Source: Minisyncoccota bacterium (GTDB taxonomy: Bacteria > Patescibacteriota > Microgenomatia > UBA1400 > PJMF01). Taken from it: a stretch of 64,000 nt of DNA. Position numbers and translations under genes: made by a program. The DNA is taken from assembly GCA_018657765.1 (NCBI GenBank), contig JABHWM010000018.1:248001-312000 (forward strand), written 5' to 3'. The notes under the pieces are model-generated. The model saw only the letters and a list, made by a program, of their open reading frames with translations, was not told where the DNA came from and ran no database searches. This document shows positions 8,871-17,208 of this stretch, one piece after another; the first letter of the stretch is position 1, and each line of letters begins with the position of its first letter.

Positions 8871-8952
8871 AACCTTAAATTTTAATAATTTTGTTTAAAA
8901 AAACAATATACAATATATCATTAAGATTATATAGAAAATAAACATTATTGTT

Positions 8953-10368
8953 ATGAAGAATAAGTTAAGGTCAATTTTAAAATTAAAAAAATTCTTACCA
9001 ATAATAATAATTTTTGCTATTGGAACATACTTTAGACTTTATGATTTTCCAAAAACAATTGGTTGGAACGGTGATATCGGAAGAGATTTTTTAGCTGGAT
9101 ATTTAATAGCTGAAAAAAAAGCATTTACACAAATTGGCCATGCTAACTCTGGAATTGGATATTATTACCCACCTTATTATTATTATTTTATAGCCTTACT
9201 TCATAAAATAATGAACACAAAACAGATATTCTTATTCTTTGTATTATCTCATTCAGTATCAATCGTTATTTTATATTTTACCGTAAAAAATTTTTTTACA
9301 AAAAATATAGCAATACTTACATCTCTTCTATTTTCTTTAAGTCCCATAGCTATATCAATAGCAACAATTCCAATAACAGCTCATTTTTCTTTAATAATAT
9401 TTATCACTTCTCTTTATTTTTTCTCAAGTTATTTGAGATCAAAAAAGAAAAATCTACTTACATTATCAATACTGTTATTAATAATAACTACAACTATTTT
9501 TTATGGAGCTATCTTCTTTATACCTGTGTATGCATATTTATTATGGTTTAAATCAAAAAAAGAAAATAAATTAAATAATCTATATAGGTTTATTATACAA
9601 ACAATAATAATGTTTTTTATTTTATTTATACCAGTAATGAATAAAAACGAAGCCAAAAAACTTTTCTTTATTTCTACATCATATCTAGAACAAAACTATA
9701 CTCTAAACATAAATAGTATTACTAAACAAATAAACAGAATTTTTATTCAGTTTAAATATATAGTTTTACCTTTTATAACTCTTTGCCTATTGCTGATAAA
9801 AAAAAGAAAAAAAGAATTATTATTTCTACTACAAATAATAATTTCAATGCTCTTAATAATTGGATTTAACAAAGAATCACTAGACCACTACTTAATTTTA
9901 TTGACACCAATCTGGTACATATCTATTTCATTAATTTTCTTTGAATTACTGTCTCAAAAAAAGCTACTAATTGCTGTTCTATATTCATTGATAATAATTA
10001 CTTCTACAGGTATCTATAACCCACTAAAATTTGTAACTAGATGGACAAATTATGAAACATATAAAATTCTTTTAAATAAATTATCTTTATCAGAACAAGA
10101 AAATGTTTACATGAGTAGTAAATTTAGTCAAAATAACTGGGATAGCAGGTCATTATGGTATCTATTAAAAAATTCTGAATTTGAATTTAATTCCAATAAT
10201 TCCCAAATTAATTTAAAACATAATAACTCAGCAAAAACTTTTTATATTTGTAAAAAATTTGATAAAAATGAAGAAAAATGTAGTTTTTTAAAAAATAATA
10301 ATAACTTAATATTGTCAGAACAATTTGTTATTAACTATATTAATTTTGATATCTATATAGAAAAATAA
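8953..10368 (+). CDS. Polytopic membrane protein, GT-C (GT39/ArnT-like) glycosyltransferase candidate
   Basis: The 471-residue protein has about ten membrane helices. Its first extracytoplasmic loop carries GDIGRD (40-45) and the segment YYPPYYYY (71-78), as in GT-C enzymes that move sugars from polyprenyl-phosphate donors, where an acidic loop-1 residue is catalytic. The C-terminal 90 residues form a soluble Asn/Lys-rich domain. It is divergent from the carbamoyltransferase cluster and just upstream of the Cys-rich surface proteins, so it could glycosylate lipids or those proteins. The family call rests on topology and loop-1 motif only. Confidence 0.6.
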   Translation: MKNKLRSILKLKKFLPIIIIFAIGTYFRLYDFPKTIGWNGDIGRDFLAGYLIAEKKAFTQIGHANSGIGYYYPPYYYYFIALLHKIMNTKQIFLFFVLSHSVSIVILYFTVKNFFTKNIAILTSLLFSLSPIAISIATIPITAHFSLIIFITSLYFFSSYLRSKKKNLLTLSILLLIITTTIFYGAIFFIPVYAYLLWFKSKKENKLNNLYRFIIQTIIMFFILFIPVMNKNEAKKLFFISTSYLEQNYTLNINSITKQINRIFIQFKYIVLPFITLCLLLIKKRKKELLFLLQIIISMLLIIGFNKESLDHYLILLTPIWYISISLIFFELLSQKKLLIAVLYSLIIITSTGIYNPLKFVTRWTNYETYKILLNKLSLSEQENVYMSSKFSQNNWDSRSLWYLLKNSEFEFNSNNSQINLKHNNSAKTFYICKKFDKNEEKCSFLKNNNNLILSEQFVINYINFDIYIEK

Positions 10369-10421
10369 TAAATCTGTTTAACTTGTTTACACTTATAGAA
10401 ATATGTTACACTTTGTTATCA

Positions 10422-11372
10422 ATGATAAACACTATTAGTGATTCTAGTTCTAATAACTCCTCCTCTGTCAATTCTATTGGCATTACTCCTTCTGACCCTA
10501 CACAAGATCAATCAAAAAAAGTTCAAAAAAGGTTTTCTAAAGCTAGAAAAAAGAAACTATCTCCCAAATATATTTTGGCTGGGATAATGCTACTTCTTCT
10601 TACTATAGGTGGTGGAATAGGTCTTTATCTTACACAAATGAATCAAGATTTGAGACAACAAGCAGATGATGGGAGTTATGAAGTTGTTGATGATGATCCA
10701 TGTAGAGATGGATATACCTGGAATGGAAGTACTACAGACCCTATTTGTACACCAGATGGAAGCGGAGAATGTAGTTCTAACAGTGATTGCCCAGGCAATT
10801 ATGTCTGTATAGGTAGTTACTGTGAACCAGGCGGTGGTGATGACCCAGATCCAACAAACCCACCTAGTGATCCAGATCCAACCGCTACTCCAGTTCCAAC
10901 TGACCCTACACCTACTCCAACTACTGAGCCAACAGCAACACCTACTCCAACAGCAACACCGAATGAATGTGGTTATACACCTTGCTCTGAAGAGGTTCCT
11001 TGTTCTGATAATCTAATCTGTGTAACAGCAAATAATGGCGAAAATTACTGTTCACAATCGGAATATGAAGATGCTTGTATTGCTGAACCTGGTGTAGAAA
11101 CTTGCTGTAATGAACCAACACCAACAGATGACCCTACTGACCCAACTGCTACTCCTGAACCAACCGATACTCCAAATGATGGTGGAGATGATTCATCATC
11201 TAGCAGTTCTTCTGAGAGTAACAGCTCTGCTACTGTAAATATTGTAAGTAACCAAACACAACCAGAATATCCAGACCAGCTACCACAATCTGGGCCAGAA
11301 GACTGGATTCAGTATCTTCAAGTTGGCTTGGGTGCCTTAGGTGTGGGAGCTATATTACTACTCTTCCTATAA
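10422..11372 (+). CDS. Cys-rich exported protein with LPQSG C-terminal sorting-like signal (A)
   Basis: From the ATG at 10422 (316 residues; a TTG at 10383 is less likely) the protein has a basic N-terminus, a helix with GIMLLLLTIGGGIGLYL, then QMNQDLRQQA, an export segment that I associate with Microgenomates surface proteins. Pro/Thr-rich linkers flank one 8-cysteine module (CGYTPCSEEVPC...VETCC), and a Ser run leads to LPQSGPEDWIQ and a terminal helix ending LLLFL. The tail resembles a sortase signal but lacks the usual basic end. The DNA of the last 110 bases is nearly identical to that of protein C. No sortase gene is in the window. Probably cell-surface anchored; partner unknown. Confidence 0.72.
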   Translation: MINTISDSSSNNSSSVNSIGITPSDPTQDQSKKVQKRFSKARKKKLSPKYILAGIMLLLLTIGGGIGLYLTQMNQDLRQQADDGSYEVVDDDPCRDGYTWNGSTTDPICTPDGSGECSSNSDCPGNYVCIGSYCEPGGGDDPDPTNPPSDPDPTATPVPTDPTPTPTTEPTATPTPTATPNECGYTPCSEEVPCSDNLICVTANNGENYCSQSEYEDACIAEPGVETCCNEPTPTDDPTDPTATPEPTDTPNDGGDDSSSSSSSESNSSATVNIVSNQTQPEYPDQLPQSGPEDWIQYLQVGLGALGVGAILLLFL

Positions 11373-11388
11373 AAAAACTAAATCAATT

Positions 11389-11419
11389 AAAGGGATCTAA
11401 AATTAAAGTCCCTTTTTTT
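11389..11419 (+). terminator. Intrinsic terminator after Cys-rich protein A
   Basis: AAAGGGA (11389-11395) can pair with TCCCTTT (11409-11415), and the stem runs straight into a T tract. It lies 17 bases after the stop codon and separates protein A from the B-C pair. Confidence 0.75.
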
Positions 11420-11527
11420 ATCTTCCACTAACATTAAATCCTTATTGACCTATCCTCTTAAAAAGAGGTATCCTTATATCTTGTAGACAAGTTTATTAAA
11501 AAATTATCTATAAAAAAACTCAAACAA

Positions 11528-12571
11528 ATGGATTCATACCAACAAAAAACTACTGATAAACCTATTTTAAAAACTTCTCTTTCAGAGGAAAATAATGTAA
11601 GTGACTCTGTTTCAAAAAATAATACAAAAAAAACAATAAAAAAATATAATCCCAAATTTATTTTTGGAATATTTTCTCTAGTTCTACTTATAGCTGGTGG
11701 ACTAATTGGTCTTTATCTTACAAGCATAAACCAAGATCTAAGACAACAAGCCAGTGTAGGTGGAGATCCTATAGATCCTTATAAGAACAAAGAATGTGGA
11801 CCTGGACTACATCAGATTAATGGAGAGGGAGAGTGTGTAAGCGAAGACCTCAAATGTAAAAGAGGATCCTGCGGATCAGGTGAAACATGCCACTGCCAAG
11901 ATGGACAACCTTGTCTTGAAACAGAGTGTGAAGATGACTATCTCATAGAAAATTGTGAAGATAATCAAGGAAGATCATATTGTAAAAACTCAGGAGCAGA
12001 TGCTTACACTTGTTGTGCAGCAGGATTTACTTGCTGTCCTAGTGGAAATGGCTGTTGTGGTGAACCAAATCCAACCAATCCACCTGGTGAAGATCCTACC
12101 CCAACACCTACTACTACAACTACTCCAACTCCTACTCCAACACTCCCTCCTGAAATAACTCCTACTCTTACCCCTACACCAACCCCAACTACTCCTGTAG
12201 GCCCTCAGTGTCACGACATTACAATGTTTAACATTACTAATGGACAAACTGCTGTAATGAGCGGTGATGATGACCTAGATCTTGTACCAGATGAAAGCAC
12301 TGTCAGATTTACTTGTAGCAATGATCAAGGAAATGACCTCCCTACTGGATACTTCTATGCTTTCAGAATTTATGAACCTTGCCAGAGTCCAAACCACTTT
12401 GATCCTTTAGAATTCCTTAATGATGAAGGTGAAAATGGAGTTAATTACCCAGTAGTTTATTCGGGTGATTACCAAGCTCAATGTGCAGTATGTTCTGTAG
12501 ATACAGAGGGAGATACTGTCTGTGATTGGGAAGCTATCGCTGTAACAGAGTGTTATGAAAATATAAATTAA
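11528..12571 (+). CDS. Cys-rich exported protein (B), granulin-like CC-rich segment
   Basis: A 347-residue protein with an N-terminal export helix around 45-65 followed by SINQDLRQQA, as in protein A. Residues about 85-180 contain more than twenty cysteines, including the CC pairs YTCCAAGFTCCPSGNGCCG, which look like granulin-type disulfide stacks. A long Pro/Thr linker follows, then a C-terminal domain of about 115 residues (CHDITMFNITNGQTA...) with paired cysteines. There is no LPQSG tail, unlike A and C. The stop overlaps the start of protein C by one base, so B and C are translated together. Confidence 0.68.
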   Translation: MDSYQQKTTDKPILKTSLSEENNVSDSVSKNNTKKTIKKYNPKFIFGIFSLVLLIAGGLIGLYLTSINQDLRQQASVGGDPIDPYKNKECGPGLHQINGEGECVSEDLKCKRGSCGSGETCHCQDGQPCLETECEDDYLIENCEDNQGRSYCKNSGADAYTCCAAGFTCCPSGNGCCGEPNPTNPPGEDPTPTPTTTTTPTPTPTLPPEITPTLTPTPTPTTPVGPQCHDITMFNITNGQTAVMSGDDDLDLVPDESTVRFTCSNDQGNDLPTGYFYAFRIYEPCQSPNHFDPLEFLNDEGENGVNYPVVYSGDYQAQCAVCSVDTEGDTVCDWEAIAVTECYENIN

Positions 12572-13806
12572 TGATAAATATTACAAATACACCACCAGCT
12601 AGAAATGAACACACTGAACCTGAAATTATTAACAATAACAAACAGATAAATCAAGATACTCCAGTAGGTGTTCCTCAATTTTCAAAACCTCCAGAGAAAA
12701 AATCTTCACCTAAAAAAACAATTTTAGCTGTTTTAGGTTTACTTTCATTCTTTATTCTAGGTGTATCTGGTGTTTTAATTTCTCAAAAACAATACACTGA
12801 TGACTCTATAACTGCTCCCAATGCTCCTCAATCAGAGCCAGCTGCATATATTGATCAAGCCAGCTGCCATCTTTCTTTCTCTGTTGGAGCACCAACTCCT
12901 ACACCAACAACCATTCCTAGTGAGTGTGGCTACACACCTTGTTCTGAAGATTTACCTTGTTCTGATGGTCTAAATTGTGTTGCTACAGATGATGGTGAAA
13001 GCTATTGTTCACTTCCAGAATACGAAGATGCTTGTATAGCAGATCCAAGTGTAGAAACCTGTTGTAGTGAGATAATAATAATTACTAGCTGCGGATTTGG
13101 CCCTTGTTCTGATGATATAGCTTGCGAAGAAGGCTCTATCTGTATTACAGCTGATGATGGAGATAACTACTGTTCCCTTCCAGATTATGAAGATGCCTGT
13201 GTAATAGAACCAGGTGTTGAAGCTTGCTGTAGTGAGCCTATTGTCTGTGATAGTGAATGTACAGAAGATACAACCTGTACAGATATCAACGAGGATTGGT
13301 CATGTTATTTTGAAGATGATGCAGAAACAGGAAACTGTAGATTAGAATCAAATCCAACTTCTGAAGAATGTCTTGAAATAGAGCCAAGTGAATGTGGTTA
13401 CACTCCTTGTGAAGAAGATACTGATTGTATTGATGATCTGATTTGTATAACTGCCGAATATGGAGATAAATTCTGTTCAATTCCAGAATATGAAGATGCT
13501 TGTAAAGCAAACCCAGGAGTTGAAGCTTGTTGTAATGAACCAACCCCTACTGTTACTCCTACCCCAACAGGAACATCCAGCAGTTCTTCAAGTTCAAGTA
13601 GCTCTAGCTCTTCTGTAGTGGTAAATGTAGAAAATAAAACAACAACTACTGGATCAAAAACTGTAGCTACAAAAACTACTACCAAAGGTGCTCAACCAGA
13701 ATATCCAGAACAACTCCCACAATCTGGGCCAGAAGACTGGATTCAATATCTACAAGTTGGCTTAGGTGCTCTAGGAGTTGGAGCATTACTACTACTCTTC
13801 TTATAG
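12571..13806 (+). CDS. Cys-rich exported protein with three 8-Cys modules and LPQSG tail (C)
   Basis: A 411-residue protein with one N-terminal helix (about 50-72). It carries three copies of an approximately 48-residue module whose pattern is CGYTPC-x5-C-x5-C-x9-C-x8-C-x9-CC with YEDAC in the middle; the same module occurs once in protein A. A different Cys-rich insert lies between modules 2 and 3. A Ser run of about 14 residues and a Thr/Lys linker precede LPQSGPEDWIQYLQVGLGALG and the terminal helix. Eight cysteines per module imply four disulfides and an oxidising exterior. Function unknown; adhesin- or protease-inhibitor-like roles are guesses. Confidence 0.72.
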   Translation: MINITNTPPARNEHTEPEIINNNKQINQDTPVGVPQFSKPPEKKSSPKKTILAVLGLLSFFILGVSGVLISQKQYTDDSITAPNAPQSEPAAYIDQASCHLSFSVGAPTPTPTTIPSECGYTPCSEDLPCSDGLNCVATDDGESYCSLPEYEDACIADPSVETCCSEIIIITSCGFGPCSDDIACEEGSICITADDGDNYCSLPDYEDACVIEPGVEACCSEPIVCDSECTEDTTCTDINEDWSCYFEDDAETGNCRLESNPTSEECLEIEPSECGYTPCEEDTDCIDDLICITAEYGDKFCSIPEYEDACKANPGVEACCNEPTPTVTPTPTGTSSSSSSSSSSSSSVVVNVENKTTTTGSKTVATKTTTKGAQPEYPEQLPQSGPEDWIQYLQVGLGALGVGALLLLFL

Positions 13807-13963
13807 ACTTACTCTAAAACTGCTCTTTTAGCTAGAATTTAAAGAGATATAATAAATCCTCTATTAAAATAATTTATTTTGTTTTTTAATCAAATGAACA
13901 CTCCAAAAATAAGCCTAATACTTATATAATAGACATACCTTAATTGGTATAAAAAATAAAAAT

Positions 13964-14036
13964 GCGTGCGTAGCTCAATTGGTAGAGCACCAAGCTTATA
14001 CCTTGGCGGTTCTAGGTTCAAGTCCTAGCGCACGCA
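13964..14036 (+). tRNA. tRNA-Ile with anticodon UAU
   Basis: A full cloverleaf can be drawn: acceptor GCGTGCG/CGCACGC, D-stem GCTC/GAGC, anticodon stem CCAAG/CTTGG with loop CTTATAC, and T-stem CTAGG/CCTAG with loop TTCAAGT. The anticodon at 13997-13999 is TAT, which would read AUA as isoleucine. The discriminator is A and CCA is not encoded. A TATAAT-like element lies at 13925-13930, without a good -35. Most bacteria read AUA with a CAU-anticodon tRNA modified by TilS, so a UAU tRNA is notable. Confidence 0.93.
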
Positions 14037-14076
14037 CATTTTAGAAAAAAAATCTATTTAAATCAGAAAAAATAAT

Positions 14077-15147
14077 ATGAAAAAAACTTTAAAAAACATC
14101 AATACAAAACTAATAAAACCAGTCTTCTCTGGAGTCAAAAATATCTGGAAAACAAAAAAATGGTTAGTCATCGGAATCTTAATAGTTCTGATGATTGCTG
14201 GAAATAAATTTCTTCAAGCTCAAAAAGATAAACCAACTCTTACTTTTACAAACCCAACTATAGAAACAATAACCAAAACACTAGATGTTTCTGGGGTAAT
14301 AGATGCCAAAGAAAAAGCTAGCCTTCGTTTTGCTGCTGGTGGAAAAGTTGTCTACCTTGGTGCTCAAGAAGGAGATGCTATAAAAAAATGGCAGACCATA
14401 GCTACTATAGATCAAAGAACTGCTATAAAAACAAAAGAAAAATCTTTAAATACCTATTCCAAAGAACGTCTTGATTGGGATCAAAGACAAAGTGATATAG
14501 AAGATGGTACAACTGTTGATGAAACAACTAGGCGCACTATCAATAAAGAACAATATGACCTTACTAACTCTGTACTTGATGTAGAACTAGCTGCAATCTC
14601 TATTTCTAACAGCACAATGTCTTCTCCATTTGATGGAATACTTATTCAAAGCCCAACTACTGTAACTGGAATACAACTACTAGCTACAGATACTTTTGAT
14701 GTTGTAAATCCAAATACCTTGATTTTCAAAGCGCTGATAGATGAAGCTGATATTCCTTTGATCTCAAAAAATCAAACTGCAGTTATAGAGTTTGATGCTT
14801 ATCCAGATAAAGAAATCAAAAGTTTTGTTAGTTACATCTCTTTTAAGAGTGTAGCCTCATCTAGTGGAACAGCTTTTATTGTTGAACTACCTATAGAAGC
14901 AACAAGTCTAGATATATATAGATTGGGAATGAATGGAGATGTAAAAATTGAACTCGAAACAAAGCATGATGTTCTCACTATTCCCTATATTTCAATAAAA
15001 GAAAGAGATGGAAAATCATTTGTTCAAATAAAAACAGCTGAAAATGAAGCAGAAGATCGTGAAGTAGAACTTGGTTTAGAAACAGATGAAAGAGTAGAAA
15101 TTCTAAGTGGTCTTTCTGAGACTGATGAAATAGTCATTCCAGAATAA
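14077..15147 (+). CDS. Membrane fusion / periplasmic adaptor protein (MacA/HlyD-like)
   Basis: The 356-residue protein has a membrane anchor (about 27-46) followed by a split biotinyl-lipoyl domain (VSGVIDAKEKASLRFAAGGKVVYLGAQEGDAIKKWQ region, residues 70-115), a short coiled-coil hairpin, the returning lipoyl half with SSPFDGILI (about 185-193), and beta-barrel and membrane-proximal domains. This order is that of RND/MacA-type adaptors. It is followed by a MacB-type ATPase and permease, so the three form an ABC efflux system. With no outer membrane protein in sight, export to or across a monoderm surface is most likely. Confidence 0.85.
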   Translation: MKKTLKNINTKLIKPVFSGVKNIWKTKKWLVIGILIVLMIAGNKFLQAQKDKPTLTFTNPTIETITKTLDVSGVIDAKEKASLRFAAGGKVVYLGAQEGDAIKKWQTIATIDQRTAIKTKEKSLNTYSKERLDWDQRQSDIEDGTTVDETTRRTINKEQYDLTNSVLDVELAAISISNSTMSSPFDGILIQSPTTVTGIQLLATDTFDVVNPNTLIFKALIDEADIPLISKNQTAVIEFDAYPDKEIKSFVSYISFKSVASSSGTAFIVELPIEATSLDIYRLGMNGDVKIELETKHDVLTIPYISIKERDGKSFVQIKTAENEAEDREVELGLETDERVEILSGLSETDEIVIPE

Positions 15148-15209
15148 ATAGAACTTAGTTTAATAAAAACTACTAATAATTTACTTGATAATTTTTACCT
15201 ATAAAAAAC

Positions 15210-15992
15210 ATGCCAAATAAAAGCAATTCAAAATCAGTCAAAACAAAAAAAAAGACAAAGAAAAAATCTTCTAGTTACTCCAATAAAAAAGAATCTACCC
15301 TCAGGGGTATAAATAAAAAAACAGTTTTACAACTCAATAATGTTGTAAAAGAATACATCATTGGTACCCAAAAAATTAGAGCTCTAGATGGTGTCTCACT
15401 GGAAGTAAAATCTGGAGATTTTCTATCTGTCATGGGCCCTTCTGGATCTGGTAAATCTACATTTTTACAAATAGCTAGTATTTTGGCTATCCCAACAGGA
15501 GGAGAAATAATCATAAACGGTAAAGACACTACAAAACTTGATGAAGTTCAAAGAGCTCATCTCAGAAACAAGGAAATCGGTTTTATTTTCCAAAGCTTTA
15601 ATTTACTAGCCAAAACTTCTGCTGTAGAAAATGTTGCATTACCTCTAGTTTATGCAGGTATACCAGAACAAGAAAGACTAGAAACAGCAAGAAAAATGCT
15701 TATCAAAGTCGGTCTTGGAGATAGATTAAACAATACTCCAGCTCAACTTTCTGGAGGACAACAGCAAAGAGTTGCTATCGCTAGAGCACTCATAAATAAC
15801 CCTTCTATTATCTTTGCAGATGAACCTACAGGAAATCTAGATTCTAAATCTGGATTAGAAGTAGAAGCTATTCTCAAAGATCTCAGTAAAGAAGGAAAAA
15901 CCATTATTATGGTTACCCATGAGCCTGATATTGCTAATATTGCCAGCAGACATATAGAAATTCATGATGGGAAAATAAAAAATGAATCTTAA
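15210..15992 (+). CDS. ABC transporter ATP-binding protein, MacB/LolD type
   Basis: The 260-residue protein has Walker A GPSGSGKS (76-83), signature LSGGQQQRVAIARAL, and Walker B IIFADEPTGNLD; the DEPTGNLDS end is characteristic of the LolD/MacB/FtsE group. The first 35 residues are a Lys/Ser-rich extension not usual in the family. Its last 11 bases overlap the permease start, so translation is coupled. It energises the mechanotransmission-type transporter made with the genes on either side. Confidence 0.92.
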   Translation: MPNKSNSKSVKTKKKTKKKSSSYSNKKESTLRGINKKTVLQLNNVVKEYIIGTQKIRALDGVSLEVKSGDFLSVMGPSGSGKSTFLQIASILAIPTGGEIIINGKDTTKLDEVQRAHLRNKEIGFIFQSFNLLAKTSAVENVALPLVYAGIPEQERLETARKMLIKVGLGDRLNNTPAQLSGGQQQRVAIARALINNPSIIFADEPTGNLDSKSGLEVEAILKDLSKEGKTIIMVTHEPDIANIASRHIEIHDGKIKNES

Positions 15993-17190
15993 AAGCACCT
16001 TTCTTGTCGCTATAAAAGCTATCCTAGTAAATAAAGGACGATCTTTCCTGACTATGTTGGGTGTTATTATTGGAGTTTCATCTGTTGTTCTACTTACTTC
16101 TATAGGAACAGGACTGCAAAACTACATTACAGAACAGTTTGAAGAACTAGGAACAAATAATGTTATCGTTATGCCTGGAGATATCTTTGGAGAAGGTGGT
16201 GGTTTTAGCAGAGAATCTCAACAAAATGCTTTTATAAACAACAAACTCAAGCTAAGTGATGTAAATGAAATAGAAAGACTCAGAGAATATGTAGAGTTTG
16301 CTCTACCAATGAACACTCAATCAGATAAATTATCTTTTCAGGATGAAACAAAAACCATTACTGTTATCGGCACACACTATCAATACGATGAATTCATCTC
16401 TGGAATAGAAAAAGGCCGTTTTTTTAACAAAACAGAAGACCAAAGTGTAGAAAGAGTGATTGTTCTGGGTTGGGAAATTGCTGATACTTTATTTGGCAAA
16501 ATAGATCCTATTGGAAAAAAGGTAAAACTTGGGACACAAACCTTCAAAGTAACTGGTGTTGCAGAAAAACAAGGCGGAGGCTTTGGTGGACCATCTTTTG
16601 ATACCTATGTTTATATTCCACTAGAAACTAGTTTCAGAATATATGACACAGATGCCATTGTGGAGATAATGGTAAAAGTTAAAGACAAAGATCAAATAAA
16701 AGAATCAATCGCTGCTATTGAAAAAGTATTGGGCCAAAGACTAGAAGATGATGAGTTTAGCGTCTTTGATCAGTCTGAAATTCTAGAAACCATTAACGGC
16801 ATTCTTGGAGTCCTAACTGCCGGACTCGGAGGAATAGCTGCTATTTCTCTAGTTGTTGGTGGAATCGGAATTATGAATATAATGTTAGTTTCTGTTACCG
16901 AAAGAACCAGAGAAATTGGTCTCAGAAAAGCTCTAGGTGCAACGCCACAACAAATTTTGATCCAGTTTTTAATCGAGTCTGCTCTACTTTCTATCATGGG
17001 TGGATTGATTGGTCTGATTATTGCTTATGGTGGATCACTAGCTCTACAAGCTTTCTTCCCGGCAAAAGTCACCTTTGGTGCTATTATGTTAGCCTTTGGT
17101 GTATCGGCAGCTGTTGGAGTTATCTTTGGAGTGGCCCCTGCTAGAAAAGCATCAAGACTCTCACCTATTGAAGCTTTGAGATATGAGTAG
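15982..17190 (+). CDS. ABC transporter permease, MacB/FtsX type
   Basis: The 402-residue protein has one N-terminal helix (about 20-42), a large extracytoplasmic MacB-PCD domain (about 50-275), and three C-terminal helices forming the FtsX domain. The motifs GRSFLTMLGVIIGVSSV at the first helix and ERTREIGLRKALGATPQQI between helices 2 and 3 are classic for this family. The ATG at 15982 lies inside the end of the ATPase gene. The substrate could be a peptide, lipid or antibiotic. No cognate regulator is adjacent. Confidence 0.92.
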   Translation: MNLKSTFLVAIKAILVNKGRSFLTMLGVIIGVSSVVLLTSIGTGLQNYITEQFEELGTNNVIVMPGDIFGEGGGFSRESQQNAFINNKLKLSDVNEIERLREYVEFALPMNTQSDKLSFQDETKTITVIGTHYQYDEFISGIEKGRFFNKTEDQSVERVIVLGWEIADTLFGKIDPIGKKVKLGTQTFKVTGVAEKQGGGFGGPSFDTYVYIPLETSFRIYDTDAIVEIMVKVKDKDQIKESIAAIEKVLGQRLEDDEFSVFDQSEILETINGILGVLTAGLGGIAAISLVVGGIGIMNIMLVSVTERTREIGLRKALGATPQQILIQFLIESALLSIMGGLIGLIIAYGGSLALQAFFPAKVTFGAIMLAFGVSAAVGVIFGVAPARKASRLSPIEALRYE

Positions 17191-17208
17191 CTTTAAGCTC
17201 TTATTAAT

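Noticed and set aside
10383..10421. Earlier in-frame TTG start for Cys-rich protein A
   Set aside because: The 13 added residues are hydrophobic and unlike the export region of the paralogue; the ATG at 10422 gives the shared architecture.
12075..12200. Repetitive ACTCC/ACACC DNA resembling a direct-repeat array
   Set aside because: It is the coding sequence of a Pro/Thr linker, not a CRISPR array: no constant spacing and no unique spacers.
13398..13685. Open antisense frames over the Cys-rich and T4SS genes
   Set aside because: They are low-complexity mirrors of biased codons, without start signals or domains.
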